Origin: Rhodomicrobium sp.
GTDB lineage: Bacteria > Pseudomonadota > Alphaproteobacteria > Rhizobiales > HXMU1428-3
Length of the DNA: 64,000 nucleotides
Assembly: GCA_021604665.1 (NCBI GenBank)
Contig: BQJK01000002.1
Location: 434,001 to 498,000, forward strand
Direction of reading: 5' to 3'
Shown here: positions 28,979 to 38,174 of the stretch, piece after piece
Position numbering within the stretch: position 1 is the stretch's first letter
Layout: each line of letters begins with the position of its first letter
Program-made: the position numbers and the translations under genes
Notes under the pieces: generated by a model
The model's input: only the letters and a program-made list of their open reading frames with translations
Databases searched by the model: none
What the model was told of the DNA's origin: nothing

Positions 28979-29917
28979 TTACTCATTGAAAAAGAAGCTG
29001 TCTGATTTTTCTTCCGGCCGCTTTTTATTATGGCTCTCAATTTCTTTCAGCATGTTTACGGGGGCGAAATCATCGGTCAATGCGGGTTGGCTTTTGTCAT
29101 AATCCAGCAAGATGCTCCGCGCCCCTATCATCTCTGGCAGGCTATAGCGGAAGCCATAGTTTTGCTGGCGCTTTGTTGCCAGTTTGACGAGTTCGCTTTT
29201 GTCTCGCTTTTTACCATCATAGCCAATGGCGACCATGTTGCCATCGGCGCCGTATAGATCAACCTGGTCAAATACCTGCAACATAGTGACGATGGCACGG
29301 TCAAACAGCATGGTCGATGGCTCGATATTTTGCGCCAGAACGCCGCCTGGCTTCAGGCGCTTTTTCGCCAGTGTGAAAAACTCTTTCGTCATCAAATGAA
29401 ATGGAACGAACGGCCCGCGGTAAGCATCGATGAAGATAATGTCATGCCTGGTTTTATCGCGGAGGATATGAACCCGGCCATCGAGCGCTTTGATTTTTAA
29501 GCGGGGTGTTGCTTTTAGCTTATAATATTTATCTGCCAGGCGGATGATCTCATCATCCAGCTCGACGGCGACAATGGTGGCTTTTGGCAGGGCTTCATGT
29601 ATGTACCAGCTCGTTGAGCCGCCGCCCATGCCGATCATCAGTATATCATCCAGATTTGCGGGGTACGCCAGCGCGATGGTGAAAGCGCGGGTGTAGGAGA
29701 CCGGCAGCTCTGTCAGATCACTCGGGTTGCGCCGGCTTTCAATATAGCGGCGCTGCTTATGGCCAAATGCCAGGGTGACATAGGGGGGCTGGTCATAAAC
29801 GAAGATGGTGTTGTAGGGGGATTCGAGCTTCTCCAGAAGTTCTTCAGCTTGTGCTGATGTGGGCAGGAGTAACAATAATGAAAGGAAGAGACGCAAGAGA
29901 GATGTGTGAGGACGCAT
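28979..29917 (-). CDS. Spermidine-synthase-like methyltransferase-fold protein with signal peptide
   Basis: 312 residues. A Sec-type signal peptide (hydrophobic ~9-20, TSAQA/EE cleavage) precedes a SpeE-like Rossmann domain: LMIGMGGGSTSWYIHE (~100, SAM-type motif I), ATIVAVELDDEI (motif II acidic residue) and FIDAYRGPFVPFHL. Spermidine synthases carry an aspartate where this has DAYR, so classical aminopropyl transfer is unlikely. It appears to be the soluble half of the two-part protein whose membrane half is encoded 5 nt downstream. Export of a SAM-binding fold is odd because the periplasm has no known SAM supply; the N-terminus might instead be an uncleaved anchor. Confidence 0.8.
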   Translation of the reverse strand: MRPHTSLLRLFLSLLLLLPTSAQAEELLEKLESPYNTIFVYDQPPYVTLAFGHKQRRYIESRRNPSDLTELPVSYTRAFTIALAYPANLDDILMIGMGGGSTSWYIHEALPKATIVAVELDDEIIRLADKYYKLKATPRLKIKALDGRVHILRDKTRHDIIFIDAYRGPFVPFHLMTKEFFTLAKKRLKPGGVLAQNIEPSTMLFDRAIVTMLQVFDQVDLYGADGNMVAIGYDGKKRDKSELVKLATKRQQNYGFRYSLPEMIGARSILLDYDKSQPALTDDFAPVNMLKEIESHNKKRPEEKSDSFFFNE

Positions 29918-30185
29918 AAAATCAGCCTATATGAATAAGTGCTGCCTGTTTTATATCGGAAAAGCGAACGGCGAGAAATAGCCCTTTTCATGAGCCGTGC
30001 TTTTTCTCGCTGTTTTAGCGCTGATGACCCAATGTTACTGAAGCGGAAGTGTTTTCAGCGGCTTAAATCACACACAGGGTTAAACATTGCGAACATTTAA
30101 TGTTGCACTCTGTAGAACTATGGCAAAAACCGGGCTATAGTTTAGTTAGATTTTTTCACACTATTGTCCTTGATTGGAGGATGAG

Positions 30186-32057
30186 ATGCGCAGCTTCCTC
30201 ACGGTTCTTATTACCGCTTTTCTTCTTGTTATCACCAGCAGCCCCAGCTTTGCCAATAAGCGTGTGGCGCTTGTTGTTGGCAATAATAATTACGTCAATG
30301 TTACGAAGCTTGAAAAAGCTGAGAATGATGCTGATGCTCTTGGCCGTTCCCTGCAAGGGCTTGGGTTTCAGGTGATCTTGCAAAAGAACCTTAACCGACG
30401 CGACTTTAACCGGCAATTACAGCGATTTCTCTCGCAGTTATCACCGGGGGATGAGGCGTTGTTCTTCTTCGCGGGGCATGGTGTTGAAATTCGCGGGCAA
30501 AATTATCTATTGCCAACAGACATTCCTAATGCAGCGCCGGGTCAGGAATCTTTCGTGAAAAGTGAGGCCATTGGCGTTAATTATGTGCTGAGCGAAATTG
30601 GCCGGCGCAAAGTGCGGCTCTCTTTGCTAATTCTTGATGCCTGCCGCAATAACCCCTTTAAACAAAACGGCACCCGCAGCTTAGGGCGCACGCGCGGCCT
30701 TGGCACCATGGAAGCGCCGCCTGAGGGCACATTCATTCTTTATTCCGCCGGGTTTGGCCAATCAGCTCTTGATCGGCTAAGCGATAGTGACCCACATCCA
30801 AATTCTGTATTCACCCGCTCATTAGTCCCCATGCTTACAAAGCCAGGGCTTAAGCTCTCGGAAGCGGCGCGGCAATTGCGCCGTAAAGTGATGAAGCTTG
30901 CCAGCACCGTTAGCCATGAACAGCGCCCGGCCTATTATGATGAGGTGTTGGGTGATTTCTATTTCACACCGCCCCCTGTTGGTGACACGAAAACAGCTGA
31001 CCCGACACCGCAAACGCTTATATCTCCGCCGGCTGTTATTCCGGGCGGGGGGACTTGTGGCATCTGGCCGCAAATTGCTACCTCTGCCACCTATGCGCAG
31101 GTAAATGCCTTTCTTGCTGAATGTAAGACCGGGATTTACTCAAAGCTGGCAGCAGCGCGCCTAAAAGAACTGAAGCCATCTGCGACCAACAAGATTGCAG
31201 CCCTTCCGCCGATTATTAAAAAGACTCCACCCTCTGGCGATGCAGCTAAGATTTTCAGCCGGGCGTGGAATTTGTTTAACGGCAAAAATGGCGAGCGGCA
31301 GGATTATTATGAAGCTGTGCGGCTTTACCGGCAAGCTGTTGATCTGAACCACGCCAGCGCCATGGTGAACCTTGGCTATGCTTATGAAAATGGCTTCGGC
31401 GTTCAAAAAGATAATTATGAGGCCTTCCGCCTCTATAAACAGGCTGCTGGTCGGGGTGAAACCCAGGGCATGACCAATATCGGCTATATGTATGAAACCG
31501 GTAAAGGCACCAAGAAAAGCCTAGCGGAAGCTGTTAAATGGTACAGAAAAGCCGCTGAAGCGGGCAATGCCAACGGCATGACCAATCTTGGTTATATGTA
31601 TGAAACCGGGCGCGGCATCGGGACAGATCTGAAGCAGGCGTTTAAATGGTACAAGAAAGCTGCTGACACAGGCTTACCGCGGGCACAGAACAACTTGGCT
31701 TATATGTATTTAAATGGCCGGGGGATTCGCAAAAACGAGCGCACCGCATTTAGCTTCTATCAAAAATCGGCCAATAAGAGCTTCCCGAATGCCATGTATA
31801 TGCTTGGTTATATGTATGAACTGGGCAAAGGCGTTGGCAAAAACCAACGGGAGGCGGCTAAATGGGTGATGAAAGCGCTGAAAGCGCGGCATCCATTTGC
31901 GGTGAAAGAGATGACCACCAATGCCAATGGCTGGTCTGTGACTTTCCGCCGGGAGTTGCAGCGCCAAATGTCTAATGAGGGCTATTATAATGGCTCGATT
32001 GACGGCAAATTTGGAAATGGCACCTTTAACGCTGTGAAAGCTGTTGCCGGGCAGTAG
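30186..32057 (+). CDS. Secreted caspase-like (C14) peptidase with Sel1 repeats and peptidoglycan-binding end
   Basis: 623 residues after a signal peptide (SFLTVLITAFLLVITSSPSFA). The caspase-like domain (residues ~24-245) has the catalytic dyad H98 (FFFAGHG) and C153 (LLILDACRN). A linker is followed by about five Sel1-like repeats (~375-570; motif A.xxLGYMYExGxG), which bind partner proteins. The C-terminus (RELQRQMSNEGYYNGSIDGKFG) is like a peptidoglycan-binding domain. ATG 30186 has GGAGG 5 nt upstream. Expected to be periplasmic or envelope-bound. No inhibitor or substrate gene is adjacent. Confidence 0.88.
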   Translation: MRSFLTVLITAFLLVITSSPSFANKRVALVVGNNNYVNVTKLEKAENDADALGRSLQGLGFQVILQKNLNRRDFNRQLQRFLSQLSPGDEALFFFAGHGVEIRGQNYLLPTDIPNAAPGQESFVKSEAIGVNYVLSEIGRRKVRLSLLILDACRNNPFKQNGTRSLGRTRGLGTMEAPPEGTFILYSAGFGQSALDRLSDSDPHPNSVFTRSLVPMLTKPGLKLSEAARQLRRKVMKLASTVSHEQRPAYYDEVLGDFYFTPPPVGDTKTADPTPQTLISPPAVIPGGGTCGIWPQIATSATYAQVNAFLAECKTGIYSKLAAARLKELKPSATNKIAALPPIIKKTPPSGDAAKIFSRAWNLFNGKNGERQDYYEAVRLYRQAVDLNHASAMVNLGYAYENGFGVQKDNYEAFRLYKQAAGRGETQGMTNIGYMYETGKGTKKSLAEAVKWYRKAAEAGNANGMTNLGYMYETGRGIGTDLKQAFKWYKKAADTGLPRAQNNLAYMYLNGRGIRKNERTAFSFYQKSANKSFPNAMYMLGYMYELGKGVGKNQREAAKWVMKALKARHPFAVKEMTTNANGWSVTFRRELQRQMSNEGYYNGSIDGKFGNGTFNAVKAVAGQ

Positions 32058-32287
32058 CGTTTATATTTGAATTTTTGGAAGTTGTAACGCGCTGCGAGGG
32101 GAAAACTTGCGGCGCGTTTCTTCTATGGCTGGTGCCTTGCTTGTATGGCCTCTCAGCTAGAGGTGGCCCTATTCGGCAGGCTTGGACGAGAGCGCTAAGG
32201 CAGACAGGCTGGAAGCCTAAGACGCGCAGTTGCTGCCGCGCATGATGTTTCACAAGCTGTATGGAGAAATTTATAGTGGGGGGAAGA

Positions 32288-32364
32288 TGGTACCACCTCC
32301 CCGAATCGAACGGGGGACCTCTTGATCCACAATCAAGCGCTCTAACCAACTGAGCTAAGGCGGC
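32288..32364 (-). tRNA. tRNA-His (GTG), without G-1 and with A73
   Basis: A complete 77-nt cloverleaf including the encoded CCA. The anticodon stem CTTGA/TCAAG encloses the loop TTGTGGA with anticodon GTG (His). The T-arm has GTTCGATTC. Acceptor strands are GCCGCCT and AGGTGGT, so position 1-72 is G:U. The base before G1 is T, not the G-1 found in most bacterial tRNA-His genes, and the discriminator is A instead of C. A clade of Alphaproteobacteria is known to have this altered histidine identity. Confidence 0.95.
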
Positions 32365-32682
32365 AAAATTCAGTGACTTACTTGCGATCCTTTTAACAGA
32401 TCGAGTTTAATGTTCAAACCCATTCTGCCCCCTTTCGTCAAGATATTTTTATGATAATTAATCGCGGCTGGCTGTTGCTGACATTATTTTAGGTCATCTT
32501 GGCATGGAGATATATCAAGAGCTGGCATACGGGATGGCTAATCCTTCGCCTTTGTTTGCCCTCGTTTGCGGCGGAATAGCTTGCTTTGCCCTTTTATCTC
32601 CTTTTAAAGTTAGTTTTTAAACTAGGCTTTATCATTGAAAATTGCCGCCTTTTTGGAATGTCCTTTGGGGGAAATATCCGGT
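32365..32682. other. Intergenic region before the RND adaptor gene, no gene seen
   Basis: About 320 nt, AT-rich; contains the promoter of tRNA-His on one strand and probably that of the efflux operon on the other. No inverted repeat typical of a TetR/MarR operator stands out. Confidence 0.45.
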
Positions 32683-33870
32683 ATGCAGCCTCATTATCTC
32701 ACTAAAATGCAAAATATATTACGGATGAGTGCCCATTTTGCGGGGAATTGCCTGTTTCATGCCAGTCGCCTCGCCATGCTATTGGCGCTCTCTTTAGTCT
32801 TCACGGCCTGCGATGAGAGAAAGCCAGAGCAAAAAGAAGAGGTTATCCGGCATATAAAATCAATGAAGCTGGAAGCCAGAGCTGACCAACAATCCAGATT
32901 GATTGCCGGGGTGGTGACGCCTGTTGTGAGCAGTAATGTGGCCTTTGAGATTGGCGGGCAGGTTACCAAGATGACTGTTTCTGTTGGTGACAGGGTGAAA
33001 AGCGGTGACCTGATTGCCGAGCTTGATCCGCAAACTTATGAGCTCCGTTTACAAAGCGCTGAAGGCGCTCTGCAAGCGGCGCAGGCCAAGCTTTCAGATG
33101 CAGAGAAGAAATTTGAGCAACAAAAGCAGCTCTTTACAAAAAAATTCACGACCAAGACCAATTATGATTCAGCGCTCTCAACATTAGAGGCGGCGCGTAG
33201 TGATGTCTCAATTCAGAAGAGCCAGGTTTCTATCGCGCGGCGCAACCTGACAAAAACCAAATTACTCGCGCCTTTCTCGGGCGCTATTTCTGAAAAGCAT
33301 GTTGAAGTGTTTGAAGAGGTAACGGCTGGTAAACCGATAGTGACGCTGCATACTGAGGGTAATTACGAGATTGATGTTTCGCTACCTGAAACCCTGGTGA
33401 ATGAAGTGAAGGTTGGTGATGAGGTTGATGTGCAGGTTTCCATCGGGCAGCGTGCGCAGCTTAAGGGCTATATTAAAGATATTAGCAGCCAGGCTAGCCA
33501 GGGTAATGCTTACCCGGTGACCATTGGCCTGGTGCAGGATGAAACGGCAGCCCTTAAAAAACTCCGCCCGGGGATGAGTGTTGAAGTGACTTTTAAATTC
33601 GCGCAGGCATATAAGGGTACAGCCTTTTTTGTGCCGACAGCGGCAATTCTCCCGACCGAGGTTGAGGGCCAGGTTCATCTGTTTGTTTATAACGCGGAGG
33701 CCGGGATGGTTGAGAAACGGTCTGCTCAGGTTGTGAATATCCGTGATAATAATGTGATGATCGCCGGGGATGTTAAAGCGGGTGATATTATCGCTGTGGC
33801 TGGTGTGTCTTTCCTTGTTGATAAAATGAAGGTGAACCTATTAGAGCGCTCTGACGTTCGGGAGAACTAA
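32683..33870 (+). CDS. RND efflux periplasmic adaptor (membrane fusion protein)
   Basis: A lipoprotein adaptor that joins the inner-membrane RND pump to an outer-membrane channel. The N-terminus ends in a lipobox (LVFTAC/DE). Then come the barrel-sandwich halves (VAFEIGGQVTKMTVSVGDRVKSGDLIAELD and TKLLAPFSGAISEKHVE) around an alpha-hairpin coiled coil (~residues 125-190), and beta-barrel and membrane-proximal domains. ATG 32683 (GGGGG upstream) is chosen; ATG 32707 or TTG 32635 are possible. One base separates it from the pump gene. No TolC-type gene is adjacent. Confidence 0.9.
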   Translation: MQPHYLTKMQNILRMSAHFAGNCLFHASRLAMLLALSLVFTACDERKPEQKEEVIRHIKSMKLEARADQQSRLIAGVVTPVVSSNVAFEIGGQVTKMTVSVGDRVKSGDLIAELDPQTYELRLQSAEGALQAAQAKLSDAEKKFEQQKQLFTKKFTTKTNYDSALSTLEAARSDVSIQKSQVSIARRNLTKTKLLAPFSGAISEKHVEVFEEVTAGKPIVTLHTEGNYEIDVSLPETLVNEVKVGDEVDVQVSIGQRAQLKGYIKDISSQASQGNAYPVTIGLVQDETAALKKLRPGMSVEVTFKFAQAYKGTAFFVPTAAILPTEVEGQVHLFVYNAEAGMVEKRSAQVVNIRDNNVMIAGDVKAGDIIAVAGVSFLVDKMKVNLLERSDVREN

Positions 33871-33871
33871 G

Positions 33872-36800
33872 ATGCAGAGCCTTACAGCATTCGCTTTACG
33901 CAACAGAACCCTTATTCTTACCTTTGCTCTGCTGGCGCTGATAGCCGGGCCGCTGAGTTTCACCACCCACCCCTCGCGGGAAGACCCGAAAATCACCATC
34001 CGTACAGCTTTGGTCTCTGCCAAATTTGAGGGCATGTCACCGAAGCGGATGGAAAATCTTATTACGCGCAAGATTGAAGAGAAAATCCGCGAAATTCCTG
34101 AAGTTGAGCATATAGAGTCTACGGTCCAGAATGGGTCTACCATTGTCCGGGCGCAGGTTTATGAAACCTACAGCAATATGGATAGCATCTGGATTGACCT
34201 GCGTAACAAGATGGATGATCTGAAATCTGAATTACCGGAAGGGACAAAAGGCCCGGTGGTGAATGATGATTATGGTGAAGTGGCAATGGCCACCATCGCC
34301 ATGACAGCTGAGGGTTTCTCAATTGCGGAAATGCGAGAGGCGGCAAAGCAGGCCCGTAACAAGCTTTATACGGTTTCTGGTATCAAGGAGATTACGCTGT
34401 TCGGTGTTGAGCCAGAGCGTATATTTGTTGAGTTTGATAATATCAGGCTGGTGCAATTTGGTATTGCCCCAAGTGACATTGTAAGTGCCGTTGACAAGCA
34501 GAACATCATTTTACCCGGTGGGCAGATTCAGGCGGATGGGCAGTCCTTTTTTGTAGAGCCGACAGGTAATTTCAAAACACTTAGAGATATTGAGAACCTG
34601 CCGATCAACATACCGGGTAAAGATGGGCAGGTTGTTTACCTGAAAGACCTGGCAAAGATTAGCCGTGGCTATGCGGACCCACCCACCTCACCGGTGTTTT
34701 ACAACGGTAAGCCGGCGATTGTTATTTCTGTCTCGATGATTGATCAGTTTGATAGCTTTGATTTTGCTGAGAAGCTGAAAGCCAAGGTTTCATTGATCGA
34801 GCAATCTTTGCCGATTGGCTATCAGCTTTCATATATTACCTTCCAGCCTGATGATATCCGCATTGCTGTAAGCGGTGTGATGAACAATCTTTATCAAACG
34901 GTTGGCATTGTGCTTGTGGTGGTGATGCTGTTTCTTGGGTGGCGCACGGGGCTGCTGGTTGGGGCAATGGTGCCACTTGTGATGCTGCTTTCAATTCTCA
35001 TCATGCGCTTTCTGGGTATTGAGTTAGAGCGGATGTCGCTTGCAACGCTTATCATTTCTCTTGGCTTGCTTGTTGATAATGGGATTGTGATGGCGGAAGA
35101 GATCAGCCGCCGGTTAACGCTTGGGGAAGAACGGTTAAAAGCTGTGCAGGCGGCTGGCCGTGAGATGGCGTTTCCGTTGCTCTCATCAAGCCTGACGACT
35201 GTATTCGCCTTTATGCCGCTGATGCTGGCGGATAGCACAGCTGGTGAATATACCCGTTCTATCTCGCTGGTTATTGCAATTTCGCTGCTTGGCTCTTGGG
35301 TGGTGGCGATGACTGTGATGCCCGTTTTTTGCTTTTGGTTTCTAAAAGCCGGGGCGCCAGTTGATGAAGCGCACTTTTATGACCAGCCATTTTACCGGCG
35401 CTATAGGGGTTTTTTGACGTTTATTCTATCGCAGAGGACGTTATTTTTAATCGCTGTACTGTTTACGCTGTTTGGCAGCCTTTATCTTTTCCGGTTTGTG
35501 CCGAAGGTATTTTTCCCGAGTTCTGAACGCACGCAATTACAGATTATTATTGACGCGCCGGTTGGCAGCAATAGCTACACGACGCTGGCGGCCATTAAGC
35601 CTTTAAGCAACTGGCTGATGGATAAGGAGGCGAACCCCTCAATCATTAATCATGTGGCGTATGTGGCCAATGGGGGGCCGCGGTTTTATCTTGGTCTTGA
35701 CCCAATCGATCCCGATCCTTTCCGCGCCTATATGATTGCAAATGTTAAGGCGCCTGAAGATATTGCGCCCTTGCTTGAGAGGGTGCGTGAGTTTGGCCTT
35801 CAGCATATGCCCGGCGTGCGTGTTACACCTAAGCCGATGTCCATGGGGCCGGGGGAAGCTGGGCTGGTTGAATACCGGATTGTTGGCCCGCAAGCAAATG
35901 TGCTGAAGGATACCTCCGATAAAATTATGGCTGCCATGCGCGCGGTTGATGGTACCCGGAATATTAAAGACAATTGGGAAAATCTGACCGTTAAAATTAT
36001 CGTTGATATTGACCAGGCAAGGGCCCGCCGCGTAGGCGTGACTTCTGAGCAGGTTGCGAATGCGTTGCAGGCGAATCTTGCTGGTTCGACCATTACCGGG
36101 TACCGGGAGGGGGATCAGACAATCCCTGTGATCTTGCGGGAGCAGGGCACAGCACGCAAAAATATAGACCGGCTGCGCACTCTTAACATCGCTCAATATG
36201 ACGGCACGCCGATCCCCTTATTGCAGATTGCGACGTTTAGAGGCGAGCCTGAATATGCTTTAATGCAAAGGCGGAATCTGGAACGCTATGTGAAGGTTTC
36301 TGCGGTGAACAAGGCGATGACGGCGGCTGAGCTTGACGCGGCGCTGGCGGGGCACCTAAAAAAATTAAAAGCGGCCCTGCCCTCTGGCTATCGCATTGAG
36401 ACGGGCGGTGAACTAGAAGATTCATCAAAAGCACAAGGGGCGCTATTTGCTTATATGCCATTAGCCTTCGCGCTGATTTTGTTGGTACTGGTTGCGCAGT
36501 TTGACAGTTATAAACGGCCGTTGATTATTGTGCTGACCATCCCGCTTGTGATGATCGGCGTTGCTGTGACATTGCTGCTGGCCCCTGGGGCAAACTTTGG
36601 TTTCATGGCAATACTTGGCCTGTTGGCACTTGCTGGCATTGTGTTGAACAACGCGATTGTGCTGATTGACCGGATTGAAATTGAGCGAGCCGGCGGTGCC
36701 CCTCTAAACACCGCGATTATAACCGCATCCGTGACACGGTTTAAGCCGATTGTGATGACAACAGCAACCACGGCGGTTGGCCTGATGCCGCTTATATTTA

Positions 36801-36982
36801 GCAGGGATGTTCTGTTTTATGATCTCGCACTTGTCATAGCTGGCGGTATGGTGGTTGGCACTGTGCTGACATTGGCTGTGGTGCCGGTGCTGTATAGCCT
36901 GTTTTTTGGACGGGATGATGAACCAATAAAAGATGATGACACAGCTGGGGCTGAGAGTTCCATCAACGATGCCCCGGCATAA
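33872..36982 (+). CDS. RND efflux pump, inner-membrane subunit (AcrB/HAE family)
   Basis: 1036 residues with twelve predicted transmembrane helices in the RND 1+5+1+5 layout. A proton-relay region in TM4 reads SLGLLVDNGIVMAEE, where AcrB-type pumps have paired aspartates and this has one Asp plus Asn. The second half has LNNAIVLIDRIE. Sequence style (HPSREDPKITIRTALVSAKFEGMSPKRMENLI) is of the efflux clade that pairs with lipoprotein adaptors. Cargo unknown. It follows the adaptor by one base. Confidence 0.93.
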   Translation: MQSLTAFALRNRTLILTFALLALIAGPLSFTTHPSREDPKITIRTALVSAKFEGMSPKRMENLITRKIEEKIREIPEVEHIESTVQNGSTIVRAQVYETYSNMDSIWIDLRNKMDDLKSELPEGTKGPVVNDDYGEVAMATIAMTAEGFSIAEMREAAKQARNKLYTVSGIKEITLFGVEPERIFVEFDNIRLVQFGIAPSDIVSAVDKQNIILPGGQIQADGQSFFVEPTGNFKTLRDIENLPINIPGKDGQVVYLKDLAKISRGYADPPTSPVFYNGKPAIVISVSMIDQFDSFDFAEKLKAKVSLIEQSLPIGYQLSYITFQPDDIRIAVSGVMNNLYQTVGIVLVVVMLFLGWRTGLLVGAMVPLVMLLSILIMRFLGIELERMSLATLIISLGLLVDNGIVMAEEISRRLTLGEERLKAVQAAGREMAFPLLSSSLTTVFAFMPLMLADSTAGEYTRSISLVIAISLLGSWVVAMTVMPVFCFWFLKAGAPVDEAHFYDQPFYRRYRGFLTFILSQRTLFLIAVLFTLFGSLYLFRFVPKVFFPSSERTQLQIIIDAPVGSNSYTTLAAIKPLSNWLMDKEANPSIINHVAYVANGGPRFYLGLDPIDPDPFRAYMIANVKAPEDIAPLLERVREFGLQHMPGVRVTPKPMSMGPGEAGLVEYRIVGPQANVLKDTSDKIMAAMRAVDGTRNIKDNWENLTVKIIVDIDQARARRVGVTSEQVANALQANLAGSTITGYREGDQTIPVILREQGTARKNIDRLRTLNIAQYDGTPIPLLQIATFRGEPEYALMQRRNLERYVKVSAVNKAMTAAELDAALAGHLKKLKAALPSGYRIETGGELEDSSKAQGALFAYMPLAFALILLVLVAQFDSYKRPLIIVLTIPLVMIGVAVTLLLAPGANFGFMAILGLLALAGIVLNNAIVLIDRIEIERAGGAPLNTAIITASVTRFKPIVMTTATTAVGLMPLIFSRDVLFYDLALVIAGGMVVGTVLTLAVVPVLYSLFFGRDDEPIKDDDTAGAESSINDAPA

Positions 36983-37144
36983 AATATGATTGATCGCAGA
37001 CTATAGCTGGTCTTAAGACGGACCAACTCTATAGTGGCCTGTTCATTGTTGTTAAGCTGTGCATGCCTGGCTTGTTTTGGTTGCGGCTTTCTTCGTTCGC
37101 CTTTCTAATGATCGCTTTCGCGGGATAAAATTGGAGACTGACAC

Positions 37145-37417
37145 ATGCTTAAAAAATTAGCCATTTCATCACTTCTTATTGCAGGTTTAACAGCCGCATC
37201 TGCTGCGCCTGTATTGGCAGCTAGCTGCAAAAAGACAACAGCTCAAGGCTGGGGCGTGACCAAAGAGCTTGCTAAATGGCAAGCGCAGGGCACGCTATTA
37301 TTCGCAACAGGTAACTGGGTTGTGCAGAATGATAAATTCTCTAAACCCGTTTACGATTGCAGCGTTTCGCTATTGGGCTGGAGCTGCAAGGCTTCTGCTA
37401 AAATCTGCAAGAAATAA
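37145..37417 (+). CDS. Small secreted cysteine-containing protein
   Basis: 90 residues: a clear signal peptide (LAISSLLIAGLTAASAAPVLA) and a ~65-residue mature part with four Cys (SCKK, VYDCSV, WSCKA, ICKK), probably two disulfides. The pattern C...AxGxGxTKxxA...A...W...VYDC occurs in many small secreted alphaproteobacterial proteins without known function. The protein at 48286-48645 has the same arrangement (Cys, alanine helix, VYSC, C). GGAG upstream supports the start. Confidence 0.75.
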   Translation: MLKKLAISSLLIAGLTAASAAPVLAASCKKTTAQGWGVTKELAKWQAQGTLLFATGNWVVQNDKFSKPVYDCSVSLLGWSCKASAKICKK

Positions 37418-37450
37418 GCAGTTATTTCAGGGCTGGATGCGCCGCGCACA

Positions 37451-37996
37451 TTACTCATTCACTGTGAGCTGGCGCACATCGCCAAAGTGATATTTTAATT
37501 GCTGAATTGTGTGGGCCTGTAACTTTGTTATGGGCCCGCCTTTGCTTTTCGCGGCTTGTTCAATCAGCTCAATCGCATCGGCGCGCTGCTCGCCATCACA
37601 AAGCTCTGCTAGCCGTTTATGCAGCCGGTATAATACCGCACCAGATTCTACAAAATCTCGCACCTGCCACCGGGCGAGGGCCACATGCTCTTCAGGGGCG
37701 CTCAGGTTAAGCCTGTTTGCAGCCCAATATTCAAGCTGGGCAATTTGCTGTTCTGTTAAATCACCATCATCTTTCATCACCGCGACCATCAGGGCTAAAA
37801 TACCGTCTCGCGGGTCAATAATCTCACTTAACGGGTGCTCGGGTACTTTGTGACCAAAGAGCTTTATGCGCAAGCGGCGGCCAGCCCCTTTGGTTTTATA
37901 TGACAGATCCTCTACCGCGTTAGCTGCATGATTAGCGCGGATAATCAGAATGGCGATTAAGCTCAAAGTGGATAGTAAACCAAGTAGGATATGCAT
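37451..37996 (-). CDS. TerB-like protein with N-terminal membrane anchor
   Basis: 181 residues: one hydrophobic N-terminal helix (~2-20) and an all-helical TerB/DjlA-like domain (~55-165; DPRDGILALMVAVMKDDGDLTEQQIAQLEYW). TerB domains are linked to tellurite and envelope stress and often act as adaptors. ATG 37996 has GAGGAG 7 nt upstream; ATG 38011 is also in frame. Divergent from the ECF sigma gene. Confidence 0.72.
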   Translation of the reverse strand: MHILLGLLSTLSLIAILIIRANHAANAVEDLSYKTKGAGRRLRIKLFGHKVPEHPLSEIIDPRDGILALMVAVMKDDGDLTEQQIAQLEYWAANRLNLSAPEEHVALARWQVRDFVESGAVLYRLHKRLAELCDGEQRADAIELIEQAAKSKGGPITKLQAHTIQQLKYHFGDVRQLTVNE

Positions 37997-38174
37997 TTTA
38001 CGGCTCCTCATTTTTACGATTTGCCTTTATTGGTCGCAGCCTGCCGGCCTTTGGTTCAATTCATTTAAGTGCTCTCTTTTTCTGTTCACTGCCATGACGA
38101 GTGCGAAATCATATTGCAATCATGTTTGGCACGACCTATCGTTGGAGAAGATTTTGGGAAGCGGAGAGACTTTT

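Noticed and set aside
38124..38141. Sigma-54-like -24 element TTGGCACG upstream of the ECF sigma gene
   Set aside because: At the required 10-nt distance the -12 dinucleotide is CG instead of GC; such a promoter would not be expected to work.
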